A stretch of 16,292 nt of DNA from Immundisolibacteraceae bacterium (GCA_016763355.1 JAESTY010000020.1:1-16292), one strand, 5' to 3'; shown: positions 1-6,923, counted from the stretch's first letter. Numbers and translations are program-made. Notes: generated by a model from the sequence alone, not told the origin.

Positions 1-1
1 G

Positions 2-403
2 ATCAATCCTGAACAAGTTCAACCCCAGACAGTTGAATTTGCGGCCCGTATTGCCGGCCAGTATGAAATCGCATTGAACTTACTTTTCGTGTTTGAACTG
101 CCCGGCCGAAGTAAGGGTGCTGGATTTGCTGTTGAGTCTGAGGAAGAGCTTGAAGCAGATGTTAAAGCTATTGTTGAGGAGGTTGTTAAACCGTTAATTG
201 GTGATGTGGGCATCGCCGAAACCATCATTCGAAGTGGTCGTGCAGCGGATCAAATAATTGCGGTGGCCGATGATCTGAATACCGACGTTATAGTCATGGG
301 TGCCCAGGGCCGCACGGGTCTTAAACATTTCATTATGGGGAGTGTGACCGAGAAAGTCGTGCATCTGTCCACTCGGCCGGTAATGACTATTCCACTGCGC
401 TAG
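2..403 (+). CDS. Universal stress protein, UspA family (5' end outside window)
   Basis: The reading frame is open from the first bases of the window, so the gene begins to the left of it; the TTG at 74 is internal, because the translation before it (INPEQVQPQTVEFAARIAG) matches the first helix of the fold. The C-terminal part carries the complete UspA nucleotide-binding motif G-2X-G-9X-G-S (starting GAQGRTG, ending MGS), then the usual last strand ending in RPVMTIPLR. Proteins of this family are small cytoplasmic ATP-binding proteins linked to stress survival; the motif suggests this one belongs to the ATP-binding class. The 133 residues seen would be most of a single-domain protein of about 145, but a tandem two-domain Usp cannot be excluded because the N-terminus is missing. 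A 101-bp gap separates it from the amidohydrolase gene. Confidence 0.9.
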   Translation: MNPEQVQPQTVEFAARIAGQYEIALNLLFVFELPGRSKGAGFAVESEEELEADVKAIVEEVVKPLIGDVGIAETIIRSGRAADQIIAVADDLNTDVIVMGAQGRTGLKHFIMGSVTEKVVHLSTRPVMTIPLR

Positions 404-462
404 TAATCGCAAAATAGAGCACCTTAGGTAGCCTTCGTAATCTGAGCGGTATAACCTCCCTG

Positions 463-477
463 TCACTGAGTCAGTGA
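463..477. promoter_or_regulatory. Perfect dyad upstream of the amidohydrolase gene, possible operator
   Basis: TCACTGA at 463-469 and TCAGTGA at 471-477 form a perfect 7-bp inverted repeat around one G. It ends 27 bases before the ATG at 505, where a repressor could block transcription or where a short hairpin could lie in the leader. No regulator gene is adjacent, so a protein partner is speculative. Confidence 0.35.
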
Positions 478-504
478 TGACTTTTAGACCTGGAGGAGAG
501 AAAA

Positions 505-1581
505 ATGAACACAACCCGTCCGTTGATGATCGATGGCGATGGCCATGTTTTTGAAGATATTCCCGGTATTTTGGACCGCATGCCACCTGCTGCTAGAAAA
601 ACCATGATTATCGAAATGCAGGGGCCTTTTCCGCCACTCGATAATTTGCATCAGGCTCCGTGGCAGGCTCCTCCTTCAGCGTTTGAAGATCCGGGTGGAG
701 TTACTGGTTGGTCCGGTTTTTTAGATTCAGCAAATTTTGCCGCTGCAGTGCTCTACCCCACCATCGCGCTTTCCTACGGCCGGATTACCGATAAAGACCT
801 GGCGATCTATGCCTGCCGTGCCTACAACGACTGGCTTTCGGACACCTACAGCAAAATCGATGATCGATTTAAAGGGCTTGCCCTGATCCCCATGCAGGAT
901 CCCGATGAAGCGGTTAAAGAACTTAACCGGGCCGTCACTGAGTTAGGCATGGTGGGCGCTATGCTGCCACCTACCGGTTTACCCATGTTATTGGGCCAGG
1001 ACTATTACTGGCGGGTCTATGAAGAAGCCGATCGCCTGGGTTGTGCGATAGCGCTGCATGGGGGCGCTCATCAAAACATCGGCATGGACAACCAGGGCGT
1101 ATTCGCGGCTGCCCACGCATTGGGACATCCGTTTGGCCTGATGCTGAATTTCTCGGATATGCTGGTCAATCGGGTATTCGAGCGTTTTGAGAATGTTCGC
1201 TTTGGTTTTATGGAAGGTGGGCTGGCCTGGTTCCTGCTGATCATGGAGCGCATGAGTGGCTCCTATGGTGCATTCAAGCCGATTGATCCGCGCGGCAACT
1301 ACCTGAAGCTCGGTGATGGTGAGAAAACATCTCAACGCATCTGTGAGTACATCAAGGCGGGCCGGTTATTTGTCGGCGTTGAGGGTGATGAACCTGCGCT
1401 TGCTTACGCCGTCAACACTTATGGCAGCGAAGCCTTTGTGTTTTCCAGCGATTACCCTCATGAAGTTAATAAAGAAACTATTGAACATGAGATCGATGAG
1501 CTGATGGGAATCACCCAGATTAGTGATAACGATAAGGCCAATATTCTTGCGGCCAACGCTAAAAGGTTCTATTCAATCTGA
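505..1581 (+). CDS. Amidohydrolase-2 family metal-dependent hydrolase or decarboxylase
   Basis: A 358-residue protein of the amidohydrolase-2 (ACMSD-like) TIM-barrel family. The start at 505 is backed by a strong ribosome binding site, GGAGGAGA at 492-499. Likely metal and active-site residues can be picked out: Asp12 and His14 in DGDGHVFE near the N-terminus, His185 in ALHGGAH, His208 in ALGHPFG, Glu237 in FMEGG, and Asp316 in SSDYPHE. The tract GLAWFLLIMERM is typical of the family. Members hydrolyse or decarboxylate diverse small carboxylates, often in aromatic or xenobiotic catabolism; the substrate cannot be told from sequence. It seems to be transcribed alone: a gap with a dyad lies upstream and a long stem-loop starts 16 bases after the stop. 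It is probably cytoplasmic, as no signal peptide is visible. Confidence 0.85.
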   Translation: MNTTRPLMIDGDGHVFEDIPGILDRMPPAARKTMIIEMQGPFPPLDNLHQAPWQAPPSAFEDPGGVTGWSGFLDSANFAAAVLYPTIALSYGRITDKDLAIYACRAYNDWLSDTYSKIDDRFKGLALIPMQDPDEAVKELNRAVTELGMVGAMLPPTGLPMLLGQDYYWRVYEEADRLGCAIALHGGAHQNIGMDNQGVFAAAHALGHPFGLMLNFSDMLVNRVFERFENVRFGFMEGGLAWFLLIMERMSGSYGAFKPIDPRGNYLKLGDGEKTSQRICEYIKAGRLFVGVEGDEPALAYAVNTYGSEAFVFSSDYPHEVNKETIEHEIDELMGITQISDNDKANILAANAKRFYSI

Positions 1582-1596
1582 CTTCGGACAGATAAC

Positions 1597-1641
1597 TGGT
1601 AGTCTGTTCAGATACGGTTTTTAGTTCTGAGCAGGCTACCG
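1597..1641 (+). terminator. Long stem-loop after the amidohydrolase gene
   Basis: GGTAGTCTGTTCAG (1598-1611) pairs with CTGAGCAGGCTACC (1627-1640) as a 14-bp stem with two G-U wobbles; the flanking 1597/1641 and 1612/1626 pairs can extend it. The loop is about 14 nt and contains five T. It starts 16 bases after the stop codon at 1579-1581. No T tract follows the right arm, so this is either a transcript-end stabilising structure or an atypical terminator. Confidence 0.45.
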
Positions 1642-1793
1642 AGTCAATTTGTTCTAAGCGGTGTTCAAAATATCACTGGGATCACGGACAGTTAATTAAC
1701 AACAATAAACCGGTTCTAGCAGACACTGATCATCAAGTCGTTACTGGAACGGTTGAACCTGGTTACTTCATTTTTCATTTCTAAGACAGCCAA

Positions 1794-2651
1794 ATGACAA
1801 CTCCCCGAGCAATTCCCTCGATCACTATACTGCTAGTGCTGTTAAGCATGGCTAGCGGTTTCGTCAGCGCTGCTGCAGAGAAAAACCAGGTGTTATCCAC
1901 TGATCAGCAGAGTCAGGTTACTGCGATATCCGCTAATTCAGAGACATCAATAATAAAGCCGCCACTACCTCATCGACTCTCGCCCTGGCAGATGTTTGTA
2001 GATGCTGATCTGGTGGTGAAATTTGTCATTGTGCTGTTGTCGGTTGCCTCTCTAATGACCTGGACCATTGCGATTGCCAAGCAGCGCGAGCTGAAACAGC
2101 TGGATCAAACACTCGGCCAACAGACAGCTAGCATTTCTTCTGCCACGCAGCTCAGTGATATCAGCCAATCCGAAGTATTGCGGACGGGTATTGGTAACGC
2201 CTTGTTAGCCTCGGTCCAGCAGGAACTAAAACTGGCGTCAGCGGATGCTGATAAAGACGGGGTTAAAGAGAGGGCCCTGTCACGGATTAGCCGGCTCGAG
2301 GCCGCAGCTGCCAGGCAAATGTCGATGGGCACCGGTTTACTTGCTTCCATCGGTTCCACCTCACCTTTCATCGGCTTGTTTGGTACGGTATGGGGCATTA
2401 TGAATGCCTTCATTGGCATATCAGAATCGAAAACCACCAATCTGGCCGTGGTTGCGCCGGGCATTGCCGAGGCGCTGCTAGCAACCGCTATGGGGTTGGT
2501 GGCGGCAATACCTGCGGTGGTGATCTACAATTATTTTAGTCGTCGAATTAGCGCTTCTCGAGCCCGTGTCAGTGACCTCTCCGCAATTTTAATGCAATTA
2601 CTATCAAGGGATCTGGACCAACGCGCTGCAGCTGGATCAAACCAGCCATAA
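1794..2651 (+). CDS. exbB: ExbB, TonB-system proton channel subunit
   Basis: A 285-residue MotA/TolQ/ExbB family protein, the pentameric inner-membrane channel that with ExbD uses the proton gradient to energise TonB. Residues 1-28 are a clear signal peptide (hydrophobic run ITILLVLLSMA, cleavage after VSAAA), followed by a periplasmic extension, as in the long-form ExbB of pseudomonads. Membrane segments lie near 73-95, 179-206 and 222-246. The conserved block STSPFIGLFGTVWGIM (about 188-203) and APGIAEALLATAMGLVAAIPA (about 221-241, split here by position) carry the TM2/TM3 pore residues; Glu226 corresponds to the essential Glu176 of E. coli ExbB. The ribosome binding site is weak (AGACAG), but the signal peptide supports the ATG at 1794. 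Its stop overlaps the exbD start (TAATG), indicating translational coupling. Confidence 0.95.
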   Translation: MTTPRAIPSITILLVLLSMASGFVSAAAEKNQVLSTDQQSQVTAISANSETSIIKPPLPHRLSPWQMFVDADLVVKFVIVLLSVASLMTWTIAIAKQRELKQLDQTLGQQTASISSATQLSDISQSEVLRTGIGNALLASVQQELKLASADADKDGVKERALSRISRLEAAAARQMSMGTGLLASIGSTSPFIGLFGTVWGIMNAFIGISESKTTNLAVVAPGIAEALLATAMGLVAAIPAVVIYNYFSRRISASRARVSDLSAILMQLLSRDLDQRAAAGSNQP

Positions 2652-3073
2652 TGCTTTTAAACAGTGATCAGGATGAACTTGATCTGGCTGAAAGCCATGA
2701 GATTAATGTCACACCTTTCATCGATGTCATGTTGGTACTGCTGATTATTTTCATGGTGGCAGCCCCTCTAGCTACTGTAGATCTTCCGGTTGACCTACCT
2801 GCTGTTAGTGCTGCCAATCAATTAGATGAAAATCAGCCTGTTACTGTCACCTTGAAGAAAAACCGGTCGATTGCTGTGGGGGATCAATTGGTCCAAATTG
2901 ATAATCTTGCTGCGCTGTTAAATCAGGCCACCCAGCAGGATGTTAATCAACGCATATTCCTGCGGGCAGATCGCCAGGTCGCCTATGGGGAACTGATGGC
3001 GTTGATGGATCGATTACGGGCAGCTGGATATATGAAAATTGCTCTGGTCGGGCTTGAATCGCTGGATCAGTGA
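2651..3073 (+). CDS. exbD: ExbD, TonB-system proton channel subunit
   Basis: A 140-residue ExbD/TolR family protein with one N-terminal membrane helix and a periplasmic domain. The signature EINVTPFIDVMLVLLIIF spans about residues 17-34; Asp25 is the protonatable residue that works inside the ExbB pore, at the same number as in E. coli ExbD. The rest (QPVTVTLKKNRSIAVGD, then ADRQVAYGELMALMDRLRAAGY) is the usual periplasmic fold that binds the TonB periplasmic region. The start ATG shares one base with the exbB stop, and the stop TGA overlaps the GTG of tonB, so the three proteins are made from one message at matched levels. Length is normal. Confidence 0.96.
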   Translation: MLLNSDQDELDLAESHEINVTPFIDVMLVLLIIFMVAAPLATVDLPVDLPAVSAANQLDENQPVTVTLKKNRSIAVGDQLVQIDNLAALLNQATQQDVNQRIFLRADRQVAYGELMALMDRLRAAGYMKIALVGLESLDQ

Positions 3074-3927
3074 GCCTAAACGGATCAGCAGAAAAGTCTG
3101 CAAATAGCCTACAGCCAATGATTTCACCTGCTTATTCCCCATTTGGCCCGACTCAGGCCTGGATAACCTCCGCGCTCATCGCCCTGGTGTTGCATGGTCT
3201 GGTGGTGGTTGCGCTGGTAATCGCCAATAGTTGGTTACCTAATCGGCCGAAGCTGGAGGTTCCGGGTGGCGTGCCCATTCTGCTAGAACTCGCGCCGGTT
3301 CCCGCTATTAGTCAGCCAGCTATGGAGTCCACCAGTCAAGCCGGACCAAAGACACCTGTTAATGAAACTCAACCTAAAACAGAGTCAATGACTAACCCGT
3401 CAGTAGAAGGATACCCATTGGCGACTCCAGTTTTGGATATTGAAACCCCTGCACTATCAGCACAGCAAAGCCAACCTACACCTGAGGTTGCTCCAGCAAA
3501 AAAACCAGTTCAACCGACTGCGCAGCTCGAGGCGGCTAGCAGCAAAGCAGCCGTTAATTCGCCGAGCGCTGACCTGGAAACAGCAAGGCTCGAACAGCAG
3601 GCGCCACGACTCAGTGCTAGCTCGAGCAGCAAATCCACTGCGGTTCCAGACTGGCACAACCGCCTTCTGGCCCATTTGGAGCGCCATAAACGTTATCCAC
3701 GTAAATCTTTGCAGCGTCGTCAGCAGGGTATTGTTGAAATTCAGTTTGCTATCGATCGACAGGGTTATGTATTACGCAAACAACTGCTCCGCAGTTCGGG
3801 TTCCATGTTGCTTGATCGCAGCGGGTTGGGAATACTCGAACGGGCCCAACCACTACCCGCGCCACCTGATGAAATACCTGACCGTGAGATAACATTGACC
3901 GTGCCGATCAGGTTTCTCCTTAAATAA
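3070..3927 (+). CDS. tonB: TonB energy transducer
   Basis: A 285-residue TonB protein that carries energy from ExbBD to outer-membrane receptors. A cytoplasmic N-terminus of about 30 residues leads to a single membrane anchor near 30-53 (ITSALIALVLHGLVVVALV) with His42 at the place of the conserved TonB transmembrane histidine. A long Pro/Ala/Ser/Gln-rich spacer follows (about 60-190), then the C-terminal TonB domain (about 196-285) with RHKRYP, VEIQFAIDRQGYV, and the SSGS-LD-GL-LERAQPLPAPP tract. The GTG start overlaps the exbD stop (GTGA); an in-frame ATG at 3118 (MISPAYSPFG) is an alternative giving a shorter cytoplasmic tail. No TonB-dependent receptor or siderophore gene lies next to this operon, so the transported substrate is unknown. 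Confidence 0.93.
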   Translation: MSLNGSAEKSANSLQPMISPAYSPFGPTQAWITSALIALVLHGLVVVALVIANSWLPNRPKLEVPGGVPILLELAPVPAISQPAMESTSQAGPKTPVNETQPKTESMTNPSVEGYPLATPVLDIETPALSAQQSQPTPEVAPAKKPVQPTAQLEAASSKAAVNSPSADLETARLEQQAPRLSASSSSKSTAVPDWHNRLLAHLERHKRYPRKSLQRRQQGIVEIQFAIDRQGYVLRKQLLRSSGSMLLDRSGLGILERAQPLPAPPDEIPDREITLTVPIRFLLK

Positions 3928-3945
3928 AGAGCGCTTCTTTATTTA
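3921..3945 (+). terminator. AT-rich hairpin at the end of the exbBD-tonB operon
   Basis: TAAATAAAGA (3921-3930) and TCTTTATTTA (3936-3945) form a perfect 10-bp stem with a 5-nt loop (GCGCT). It overlaps the tonB stop codon. A true T tract does not follow directly, but T-rich repeats begin about 40 bases further on. Likely a weak terminator or 3' end structure. Confidence 0.4.
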
Positions 3946-3987
3946 GGCTGGTTTTAACCAATAACCGGCAATAAATTCACGGTTTTA

Positions 3988-4054
3988 CTGGGTGGCGATT
4001 TTCCTGGGTATCGGTTTTGCTAGGTATCGGTTTTTTTCCAGGTATCCGTTTTTC
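3988..4054 (+). repeat. Four degenerate tandem 16-19 bp units
   Basis: Four adjacent units are visible: CTGGGTGGCGATTTTC (3988-4003), CTGGGTATCGGTTTTG (4004-4019), CTAGGTATCGGTTTTTTTC (4020-4038) and CAGGTATCCGTTTTTC (4039-4054). The shared core is GGTATCGG followed by a run of four to seven T. They lie in the 208-bp gap between tonB and the FAD oxidase gene, on the far side of the tonB hairpin. They could be slippage products, a cluster of T-rich release sites, or protein binding sites. Confidence 0.7.
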
Positions 4055-4135
4055 GAGGCCTCAACAACTAGCTGTTCTCGTAAACTAAGTAGATCCTCCA
4101 CTTAGCCTGATATTCAAACCGGAATTTCCAGTCTG

Positions 4136-5560
4136 ATGCCCAGCACTACTAACAGTCTTTTTTTAAATCAGCTCGGCTCAATCGTCGGCGCAGATCACCT
4201 GTTTACCGATGCCGATAAACTGCAGCCATCTTTAACTGAACCCCGTGGGTTGTATCAGGGCAGCGCCATGGCATTAGTCCGACCAGCCACTGCTGGAGAA
4301 GTCGTCAACATTGTAAAAACCTGTGCGGCAGCCGGCGTCCCGATGGTGCCCCAGAGTGGCAATACCAGCCTCTGTGGCGGCGCTACGGCAATGAGTTCTC
4401 AGACGATCGTGTTAAACCTGAGCCGGTTAACACAGATTCGTCAGCTTGATAGCACCGCCAATAGTCTGGTCGCAGAAGCGGGCTGCATTATTGCTAACAT
4501 CCAGCAGGCTGCATCTGAGGCCGGTCGGCTATTTCCGCTGAGTTTTGCTGCCGATGGTAGCGCCATGATTGGAGGTGCCATCGGCACCAATGCCGGAGGC
4601 ACCAATGTGTTGCGTTACGGCAACACCCGGGAACTGGTCAGTGGTCTTGAAGTTGTGTTGGCCAACGGTGACCTGCTAGATGATCTACGCGGTTTAAGAA
4701 AAGACAATACCGGTTATGACCTAACCAATCTTTTTATTGGCGCTGAGGGCACGCTGGGCATTGTTACCGCCGCCAAACTTAAATTATTTGCAGCCCCTGC
4801 GCAGTGCCATACCGCCTGGTTAGCCATTGATCAAATATCGGCTGGCATTGATCTGTTGAGTGACCTACAACAGCTTAGCGATGGTGCGGTGAGCGGTTGT
4901 GAACTGATGTCATCAACCAGCCTGCAGTTTGCGCTGCGCCATCAACCCGGTGCCCGTGCACCCATGACAACTCAAGCGCCCTGGTACCTGTTGCTTGAAT
5001 TGACCGCCAGCGATCATTTTCCGCTGGCAAGCCTGTTAGAGAAACGTCTATCTCAAGCGTTGGATGATGGGCAGGTACGAGACGTCGTTATTGCTCAAAG
5101 CCTGCAGCAGGGAGAAGACTTCTGGGCGATAAGGGAAGCTATTTCAGCCGCTCAGAAACACGAAGGTGGCAGCATCAAACACGATATTGCACTGCCGATT
5201 CAACGGTTAGCTAAATTTGTCGACGCCACCCTACCCCTGCTAGGTCAAAAGCTAACCGATATTCGTCCCTGCATTTTTGGCCACCTGGGCGATGGCAACC
5301 TCCATTTCAACCTCTCCCAGCCTGTTGAAATGGAGACATCTGAGTTTCTGGCTCAATGGAGCGAGTTCAACCGACTGGTCCATGATCAGGTAGATAAATT
5401 TGGTGGGTCAATCTCTGCTGAACACGGTATTGGGCAGCTCAAACGAGAAGAACTGGTTCGTTACAAATCACCTGTTGCTCTGCAACTGATGAGGCAAATA
5501 AAGCGGGCTCTGGACCCCGATGACCTGATGAATCCAGGCAAGCTACTACCCGACAAATAG
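4136..5560 (+). CDS. FAD-linked D-2-hydroxyacid dehydrogenase (D-2-hydroxyglutarate or D-lactate type)
   Basis: A 474-residue VAO/PCMH-type flavoprotein that oxidises a D-2-hydroxyacid to the 2-oxoacid. The FAD-binding domain runs from about 40 to 220, with VPQSGNTSLCGG (71-82), AADGSAMIGGAIGTNAGG (138-155) and GYDLTNLFIGAEGTLGIV (193-210). The C-terminal FAD-oxidase domain shows SIKHDIALP (346-354), GHLGDGNLHFN (382-392), where His383 and His390 are the expected metal ligands, and SAEHGIGQLKRE (427-438), ending in DPDDLMNPGKLLP. This full set fits D-2-hydroxyglutarate dehydrogenases and relatives such as D-lactate or glycolate dehydrogenase subunits; the exact substrate is not fixed by sequence. 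The ATG has only a modest GGAA 11 bases upstream. It is not co-transcribed with tonB by spacing, and it converges on the minus-strand dfrA with a 32-bp gap. Confidence 0.9.
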   Translation: MPSTTNSLFLNQLGSIVGADHLFTDADKLQPSLTEPRGLYQGSAMALVRPATAGEVVNIVKTCAAAGVPMVPQSGNTSLCGGATAMSSQTIVLNLSRLTQIRQLDSTANSLVAEAGCIIANIQQAASEAGRLFPLSFAADGSAMIGGAIGTNAGGTNVLRYGNTRELVSGLEVVLANGDLLDDLRGLRKDNTGYDLTNLFIGAEGTLGIVTAAKLKLFAAPAQCHTAWLAIDQISAGIDLLSDLQQLSDGAVSGCELMSSTSLQFALRHQPGARAPMTTQAPWYLLLELTASDHFPLASLLEKRLSQALDDGQVRDVVIAQSLQQGEDFWAIREAISAAQKHEGGSIKHDIALPIQRLAKFVDATLPLLGQKLTDIRPCIFGHLGDGNLHFNLSQPVEMETSEFLAQWSEFNRLVHDQVDKFGGSISAEHGIGQLKREELVRYKSPVALQLMRQIKRALDPDDLMNPGKLLPDK

Positions 5561-5569
5561 CCTTAATTA

Positions 5570-5589
5570 GGCTGGATAATTTTCTGGCC
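5570..5589. terminator. Small hairpin between convergent genes
   Basis: GGCTGGA (5570-5576) can pair with TCTGGCC (5583-5589) as a 7-bp stem with two G-U wobbles around a T-rich loop. It sits in the 32-bp gap between the FAD dehydrogenase and dfrA stops and could end transcripts from both sides. The evidence is structural only and weak. Confidence 0.25.
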
Positions 5590-5592
5590 GAA

Positions 5593-6066
5593 CTAGCGCT
5601 TTTGCCAGATCTGATAGCAATAATTAAAATTCGATTCAAACTCCTGTTCAAACACCAATTGAAACGAATCAGGAATTTCAGGGAAAAGGATATCCCCTTC
5701 TGCGTCAATATCAATCATCGACAGATGCAAGGTATCAACCCTGCCGATTAAGCTTTTATATACCTCGCCGCCACCAGCGATGATGACATGATCGGTTAAT
5801 GTGGCTAACTCCTGTAAGGCCTTTTCTATCGATGAGAACACCATCACATTGTCATCTGCAGAGGCAAAATCCGAACGGCTAACGACTGCATATTTTCGAT
5901 TGGGTAGTGCGCCCATAGACTCGAAGGTCTTGCGGCCAACCAGGAGCCATTGGTTGTAAGTAATGGCCTTGAATAGCAGCTGTTCACCTTTAGCACGCCA
6001 GGGAATCTCGGCACCATTACCGATAACTCCATTCCTGGACCTGGCAGCCATCAGCGATAGTTTCAA
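5593..6066 (-). CDS. dfrA: Dihydrofolate reductase, close relative of trimethoprim-resistant DfrA1
   Basis: A 157-residue dihydrofolate reductase, which makes tetrahydrofolate from dihydrofolate with NADPH. Landmarks are NGVIGNG and IPW (W23), the acidic active-site residue Glu28 in AKGEQLLF, where E. coli FolA has Asp27, Phe32, the NADPH motif GRKTFES (44-50) and AGGGEVYKSL (97-106). Compared from memory with integron DfrA1 it has the same length, the same MKLSLM start and YQIWQK end, and long identical blocks such as FKAITYNQWLLVGRKTFES; I estimate about 70% identity, far above the level expected against E. coli FolA. The start is TTG at 6066: AAGGA lies 6 bases upstream and the family N-terminus matches; the next ATG would remove five conserved residues. 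It lies 80 bp after gloB, probably co-transcribed. No attC site or integrase is visible. Intrinsic trimethoprim tolerance is an inference. Confidence 0.93.
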   Translation of the reverse strand: MKLSLMAARSRNGVIGNGAEIPWRAKGEQLLFKAITYNQWLLVGRKTFESMGALPNRKYAVVSRSDFASADDNVMVFSSIEKALQELATLTDHVIIAGGGEVYKSLIGRVDTLHLSMIDIDAEGDILFPEIPDSFQLVFEQEFESNFNYCYQIWQKR

Positions 6067-6071
6067 AAAAT

Positions 6072-6090
6072 ATCCTTAGATTGAAAGGAT
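6072..6090 (-). promoter_or_regulatory. Leader hairpin overlapping the dfrA Shine-Dalgarno sequence
   Basis: On the minus strand ATCCTT (6090-6085) pairs with AAGGAT (6077-6072) around a 7-nt loop; the right arm contains AAGGA, the apparent ribosome binding site of dfrA. The overlapping stretch TTTCAA (6086-6081) is also complementary to TTGAAA (6066-6061), which includes the TTG start codon. Either fold would hide the initiation region. It is a short stem and may be weak. Confidence 0.35.
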
Positions 6091-6094
6091 TTAA

Positions 6095-6130
6095 GGCCCT
6101 GGAGTATCCCTACTAACATAGGTCAGGGCC
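6095..6130 (-). terminator. Stem-loop between gloB and dfrA
   Basis: GGCCCTG (6095-6101) and CAGGGCC (6124-6130) form a GC-rich 7-bp stem, with a G-U pair at 6102/6123 and a loop of about 20 nt. It begins 16 bases after the gloB stop in the direction of transcription. On the minus strand it is followed by TTAAATCC and not by a T tract, so it may be a processing or partial-termination structure that lowers dfrA expression. Confidence 0.35.
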
Positions 6131-6146
6131 AACCAACCAGGCCTGG

Positions 6147-6923
6147 TCAGGCGTTGTCTTTAAGGCGCCGGGTTTCGCCCATCACCTCTGCCAGTGGAGC
6201 ACCAACTTTGCCGATGGTCTGCTGCAGGTCAACACTCGCGGGCCGTAAAAAAGGGTTGGTCGCTTTTTCCAGTTTCAAAGTGGTCGGCACAGTCCATTTT
6301 CCGGCGGCGCGTAGTTCATCAACCTGTTTCACGCGAGCCTGCAGGTCAGCATTTTGTGGTTCTACTGTTAACGCAAAATGGCCATTACCCTGAGTGTATT
6401 CGTGGGCACAGTACAACAGCGTTGATTCTGGCCATTTGAGGATTTTCTGTAAAGAGGACCACATCTGCGTCGCATCCCCCTCAAACAACCGGCCACAGCC
6501 CATTGAAAACAATGTGTCACCGACGAAAGCAACATCATCATTAATAAAGTGATAAACGATATGGCCTACAGTGTGTCCAGGGGTTTCAAATATCTGCACC
6601 CGGTGGCCGCCAAAATCGAACTTATCACCATCGACTAGCTGTCGGTCGATACCCGGAATACGCGCTGCATCGCATTCAGCACCAATAATTTCACAGTCCC
6701 ACTGCTGTTTAAGTTCCAGATTTCCCCCGGCATGATCGGGATGATGATGGGTGTTCAAAATGTGCGTCAGTTTCCAACCTTTAACCGATAGAGCCTGATT
6801 GATGGCTGACACTTCCGGGGTATCAATAGTGGCTGTCGTTCCGGTATCAGGGTCATGCACCAGATAACCAAAATTGTCATCAAGACAGCTAAATTGGTAA
6901 ACCTGCAAGTTACTTGTAGCCAT
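6147..6923 (-). CDS. gloB: Hydroxyacylglutathione hydrolase (glyoxalase II)
   Basis: A 258-residue metallo-beta-lactamase-fold enzyme that hydrolyses S-D-lactoylglutathione to D-lactate and glutathione, the second step of methylglyoxal detoxification. The binuclear metal site is complete: THHHPDH (58-64) gives His59, His61, Asp63 and His64, followed by His117 in TPGHTVGH, Asp136 in FVGDTLF and His174 in YCAHEY. The family C-terminus is also present (PTTLKLEKATNPFLR, about 213-227), which separates GloB from other MBL hydrolases. GGAG (minus strand, 6930-6933) precedes the ATG. Its D-lactate product could in principle feed an FAD-linked D-2-hydroxyacid dehydrogenase such as the neighbour at 4136, but the two are on opposite strands and this link is only suggestive. 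It is followed by dfrA on the same strand. Confidence 0.95.
   Translation of the reverse strand: MATSNLQVYQFSCLDDNFGYLVHDPDTGTTATIDTPEVSAINQALSVKGWKLTHILNTHHHPDHAGGNLELKQQWDCEIIGAECDAARIPGIDRQLVDGDKFDFGGHRVQIFETPGHTVGHIVYHFINDDVAFVGDTLFSMGCGRLFEGDATQMWSSLQKILKWPESTLLYCAHEYTQGNGHFALTVEPQNADLQARVKQVDELRAAGKWTVPTTLKLEKATNPFLRPASVDLQQTIGKVGAPLAEVMGETRRLKDNA

Noticed and set aside
194..586. Minus-strand open frame across the stress protein and amidohydrolase start
   Set aside because: No recognisable domain, no ribosome binding site, and it covers the well-supported start of the amidohydrolase gene.
988..1335. Open frame on the minus strand inside the amidohydrolase gene
   Set aside because: It is fully inside a recognised gene, has no family features, and is a composition shadow. 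The same holds for other antisense frames inside exbB, tonB, gloB, the cyclase, the oxygenase and the kinase.
3988..4054. Tandem units read as a CRISPR array
   Set aside because: The units are adjacent, degenerate and too short, with no spacers and no cas genes.
5561..5595. Possible attC recombination site after dfrA
   Set aside because: GTTCGGC occurs just after the stop on the minus strand but does not fit GTTRRRY, no matching partner site exists, and the 32-bp gap to the next gene is too short for a normal attC.
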